Below are positions 5,737-8,009 of a stretch of 8,009 nt of DNA, one piece after another; position 1 is the stretch's first letter, and the number at the start of each line of letters is the position of its first letter. The DNA lies in NCBI GenBank assembly GCA_041744735.1, contig JBGTKH010000254.1, forward strand, positions 1-8,009, written 5' to 3'. The translations under genes were made by a program, and so were the position numbers. Under the pieces are notes generated by a model. The model saw only the letters and a program-made list of their open reading frames with translations, had not been told where the DNA came from and made no database searches. This DNA is from JBGTKH01 sp041744735 (lineage in GTDB: Bacteria; Planctomycetota; Planctomycetia; Pirellulales; Pirellulaceae).

Positions 5737-8009
5737 GTCCATATCCTAACCCAATCAACATGGCTTGCCTGGCTGCTGGGGGTTGACCTTCGCAGTTTGC
5801 CGCCGGATGCCAGGCAGGTCTCGCTCACCTGGACCAACATGCCGCAGTCTTGGGGCGTGTTTGTGCTGTTGGGCGCGGTGGCGGTCATGGGGTATGCGGT
5901 TGTCGCGCTGTATCGCCGCGAGTTGGATACGTGTCCGCGGCGCGTCAAGATGTTGCTGGCGGCGGTGCGCGTGGCGGTGCTGCTGTTGCTGTTGGTCGTT
6001 TATCTCGGTCCGGCGGTGACGTTCTTTCAGATTAGCACGCGCGAGCCGTATGTGGCCGTGCTGCGAGATGCATCGCAGTCGATGAACACGGCCGATCGTT
6101 ATCATGACGAAGCCGCAGCCAAGCTCGTGGTCGCGGCGACGGGCCGTTCGGCCGACGCGATTCGCATCGAGCAGCCGAGCCGCGTCGCACTATTGAATGA
6201 GTTGCTCGCGCGCGACGACAATCGTTTTGTCCGACAGCTTCAGTCGCGTGGCAAGGTGCGCATCATGGACTTCTCAGAACGTGTTGAGAAGCAAGAGACG
6301 CGCGCCGCACTGATGCCCGACGAGTCGTCTGCCGGCGCGCAGGCGCGCCCCTCCCGCACGTCGGTCCCACTGCCGCCGCTGGTTGCCACGGGGCGCGTCA
6401 CGGACATCCATGCGGCGATCAAGGAAGCGCTTACACTGAGTCCGCTGGCGGCGATCGTACTGCTGACCGACGGCCAGCACACGGGCAACGACGATCCGCG
6501 GCTGGCCGCTCCAGAGGCCAAGCAAAAGGGCGTGCCACTGTTGATCGTCGGCGTCGGCGATCCCAGCCGCCCCCGGAATCTGCGGCTGGCGAATATCTAC
6601 GTCCGCCCGCATGCCTGGCAAAACGACCCGTTCGAGATCGAAGCGGTGCTGCTCGCGCAAGGCATTCCGCCACAGGATGTGACGCTCGAACTGCTCCAGC
6701 ACAAAGTCTCCGATGCCGACGACCAGCCGGGCCTCGGCACAGTCGTCCAACGCTCGCAGGTCACGCTGCCACAAACCGGCGGGCAACTGCGGCACAGTTT
6801 TTCTCATACGGCCACGGAGCCCGGCCGGTATGTTTATTCGGTGCGCGTCGAGCCAGTCACCGATGAACGCTCGGAGGACGACAATCAATTGGCGTCGCAA
6901 GTCGTTAAGGTGCTCAGCCGCGATGCGATCCGAGTGCTGGCCATTGCCGGAGCGCCGACGTGGGACTATCAGATGGTCCAGCGGCTGCTGTCGCGCGATC
7001 CGACGATGACCATCTCCTGCTGGCTGCAAACGCTGGATATCGAACGGCGGCAAGAAGGGGACCGGCCGATCACGAAACTGCCGGCGACGCAGCAAGAGTT
7101 GAATTGGTACGACGTGGTGATGCTGTTCGATCCCAACCCCGATGAATTCGACGAAGCGTGGCTCGCGCTGCTGAAAAAATTCGCCGGCGATCATGCGGGC
7201 GGCGTGCTGTACATGGCCGGCCCGAAATACTCGGGCCAGTTCCTGACCAACCCGCGCACCGTCGGCTTGAAGGACATCCTGCCCGTGCGATTCGGCGACG
7301 TGGGAGCCACCGAGGTCGCGTCGCTGTTGTCCACCAATCAACAAGCATGGCCGCTGCGGATCGTGTCGGCCAATGTCGATCATCCGGTGATGAGTTTCTT
7401 TCAGGACCGGCAAGCCAGCTTGGCGCGTTGGGAAAGCCTGCCGGGCATCTTCTGGAGCTTTCCCGCGCTGGAGCCCAAACCGACGGCTCAAGTACTGGTC
7501 GAACACAGCGACCCGACGTTGCGGCGCGTCGAGGGATCGCGGCCGCTGATCGTGTCGGGCCGTTACGGTTCGGGCCATTCGCTGTATCTGGGTTTCAACG
7601 GCACGTGGCGTTGGCGGCGTGCGGGGCGGCAGGCCGAGTTCTTCGACCGCTTCTGGATTCAGACCACGCGGTATCTGGTCGAGAGCCGCTCGCTGGAAGG
7701 CCGCCGCCGCGGCTTCGTGCAGACCGACCGCGACCGCTATGAGATCGGCGACAAGATCGCCGTCAGCGCCCGCTTGCAAGACCCCGCGTACGAACCGCTG
7801 GCTGTGCCGCAAGTCGAAGCGACGCTGCAATCGGGCGACGGGACGCCGCACTCCGTCATGCTCAAGCAAGTGATGAACCAAGCCGGCCAATACGAGGCCA
7901 CGCTGACTGCGCGTTTCACCGGCGTGCATACGTTGCAAATCACGCTGCTCGACTCCGCCGGCTCGGACGACTCGCGGATCGATACTTCGTTCACGGTCGA
8001 ATTACCCAG
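5683..8009 (+). CDS. Membrane VWA / glutamine-amidotransferase-like protein, 3' end outside window, transposase-derived N-terminus
   Basis: The frame is open for 775 codons from the ATG at 5683 and has no stop before the window ends. Residues 1-18 are transposase-derived. The native protein appears to begin near residue 27 with WLAWLLGVDLRSLPPDA. Two membrane segments follow (about 57-77 and 90-112), separated by the basic-containing loop YRRELDTCPRRVK. A VWA domain spans about 122-290, with the MIDAS motif DASQS (129-133), a candidate metal-binding T240 and LLTDG (260-264). An Ig-like stretch follows (about 300-410). A GATase1-like domain runs from IRVLAIAGAPTWDYQ (416 on) to GRYGSGHSLYLGF, without an obvious catalytic Cys. 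The last 100 residues look like a further beta domain. Planctomycete proteins of this architecture often lie beside MoxR ATPase, DUF58 and BatA-like genes, and their function is unknown. The nearest later in-frame ATG (5839) would cut into the first membrane segment region; TTG 5797 or CTG 5773 are other possible native starts. Confidence 0.8.
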   Translation, partial: MPQSLVQIYLHIVFSTKDVHILTQSTWLAWLLGVDLRSLPPDARQVSLTWTNMPQSWGVFVLLGAVAVMGYAVVALYRRELDTCPRRVKMLLAAVRVAVLLLLLVVYLGPAVTFFQISTREPYVAVLRDASQSMNTADRYHDEAAAKLVVAATGRSADAIRIEQPSRVALLNELLARDDNRFVRQLQSRGKVRIMDFSERVEKQETRAALMPDESSAGAQARPSRTSVPLPPLVATGRVTDIHAAIKEALTLSPLAAIVLLTDGQHTGNDDPRLAAPEAKQKGVPLLIVGVGDPSRPRNLRLANIYVRPHAWQNDPFEIEAVLLAQGIPPQDVTLELLQHKVSDADDQPGLGTVVQRSQVTLPQTGGQLRHSFSHTATEPGRYVYSVRVEPVTDERSEDDNQLASQVVKVLSRDAIRVLAIAGAPTWDYQMVQRLLSRDPTMTISCWLQTLDIERRQEGDRPITKLPATQQELNWYDVVMLFDPNPDEFDEAWLALLKKFAGDHAGGVLYMAGPKYSGQFLTNPRTVGLKDILPVRFGDVGATEVASLLSTNQQAWPLRIVSANVDHPVMSFFQDRQASLARWESLPGIFWSFPALEPKPTAQVLVEHSDPTLRRVEGSRPLIVSGRYGSGHSLYLGFNGTWRWRRAGRQAEFFDRFWIQTTRYLVESRSLEGRRRGFVQTDRDRYEIGDKIAVSARLQDPAYEPLAVPQVEATLQSGDGTPHSVMLKQVMNQAGQYEATLTARFTGVHTLQITLLDSAGSDDSRIDTSFTVELP

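Noticed and set aside
5760..5786. ATG at 5760 as the native start of the VWA protein
   Set aside because: It is in another frame and reaches TGA after eight codons. The WLAWLLGVDL frame is the one that continues into the membrane and VWA domains.
6274..7938. A 554-codon open frame on the minus strand
   Set aside because: It lies fully antisense to the VWA/GATase frame, whose plus-strand translation contains recognisable MIDAS, membrane and GATase-like blocks. The antisense product is Arg/His/Gln-rich and low in recognisable motifs, as expected of a shadow in GC-rich DNA.

Overview
The window looks like a chromosomal stretch from a planctomycete, probably of the Pirellulales type, although no taxonomic marker gene is present. 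The call rests on gene content and style: a CitMHS_2/NhaD-like antiporter, a DUF6263-like secreted protein, a large secreted G8/beta-helix protein, and a membrane VWA plus glutamine-amidotransferase-like protein whose N-terminus resembles planctomycete proteins. The genes are GC-rich, loosely packed and monocistronic. The planctomycete assignment is inference from family knowledge; no database search was run.

Layout. Bases 1-252 hold a possible 3' end of an upstream gene (weak) and a short TTTCG heptad repeat ahead of the antiporter gene (253-1746, +). This converges with 7 bp separation on a secreted DUF6263-like gene (1754-2680, -). A divergent intergenic region (2681-2980) carries an 81-bp palindromic element with an 8-bp target-site duplication. 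It is followed by a secreted 812-residue protein (2981-5419, +) with an N-terminal G8 domain and a CEMIP/TMEM2-like beta-helix. Eleven bases after that stop codon lies a second, 111-bp palindromic element, also flanked by an exact 8-bp duplication. Next comes the leader and first 18 codons of an IS200-like/REP-associated tyrosine transposase (RAYT). These are joined in frame to a large VWA/GATase-like membrane protein that stays open to the end of the window (5683 to beyond 8009). This last gene is the largest coding region in the window and is incomplete at its 3' end.

Main result. The two palindromic elements share the tip GGTAGTG(G/A)TAC, and each contains an inverted pair of hairpins with the tetranucleotide GTAG at the outer foot. 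GTAG-foot hairpin pairs are the hallmark of REP/REPIN sequences mobilised by RAYT transposases, and a RAYT fragment lies about 140 bp from the second element. Both elements nevertheless have clean 8-bp target duplications, which the HUH chemistry of RAYTs is not expected to make and DDE transposases do make. The window therefore shows a compact non-autonomous element family that combines MITE-type and REPIN-type features, plus a case where a transposase start region (RBS, ATG, 18 codons) appears to have become the start of a host gene.

Functionally the host genes do not form an obvious pathway: ion homeostasis, secreted proteins of unknown role, a possible extracellular glycan-interacting protein, and an envelope VWA protein of the type often found near MoxR/DUF58/BatA-like genes.
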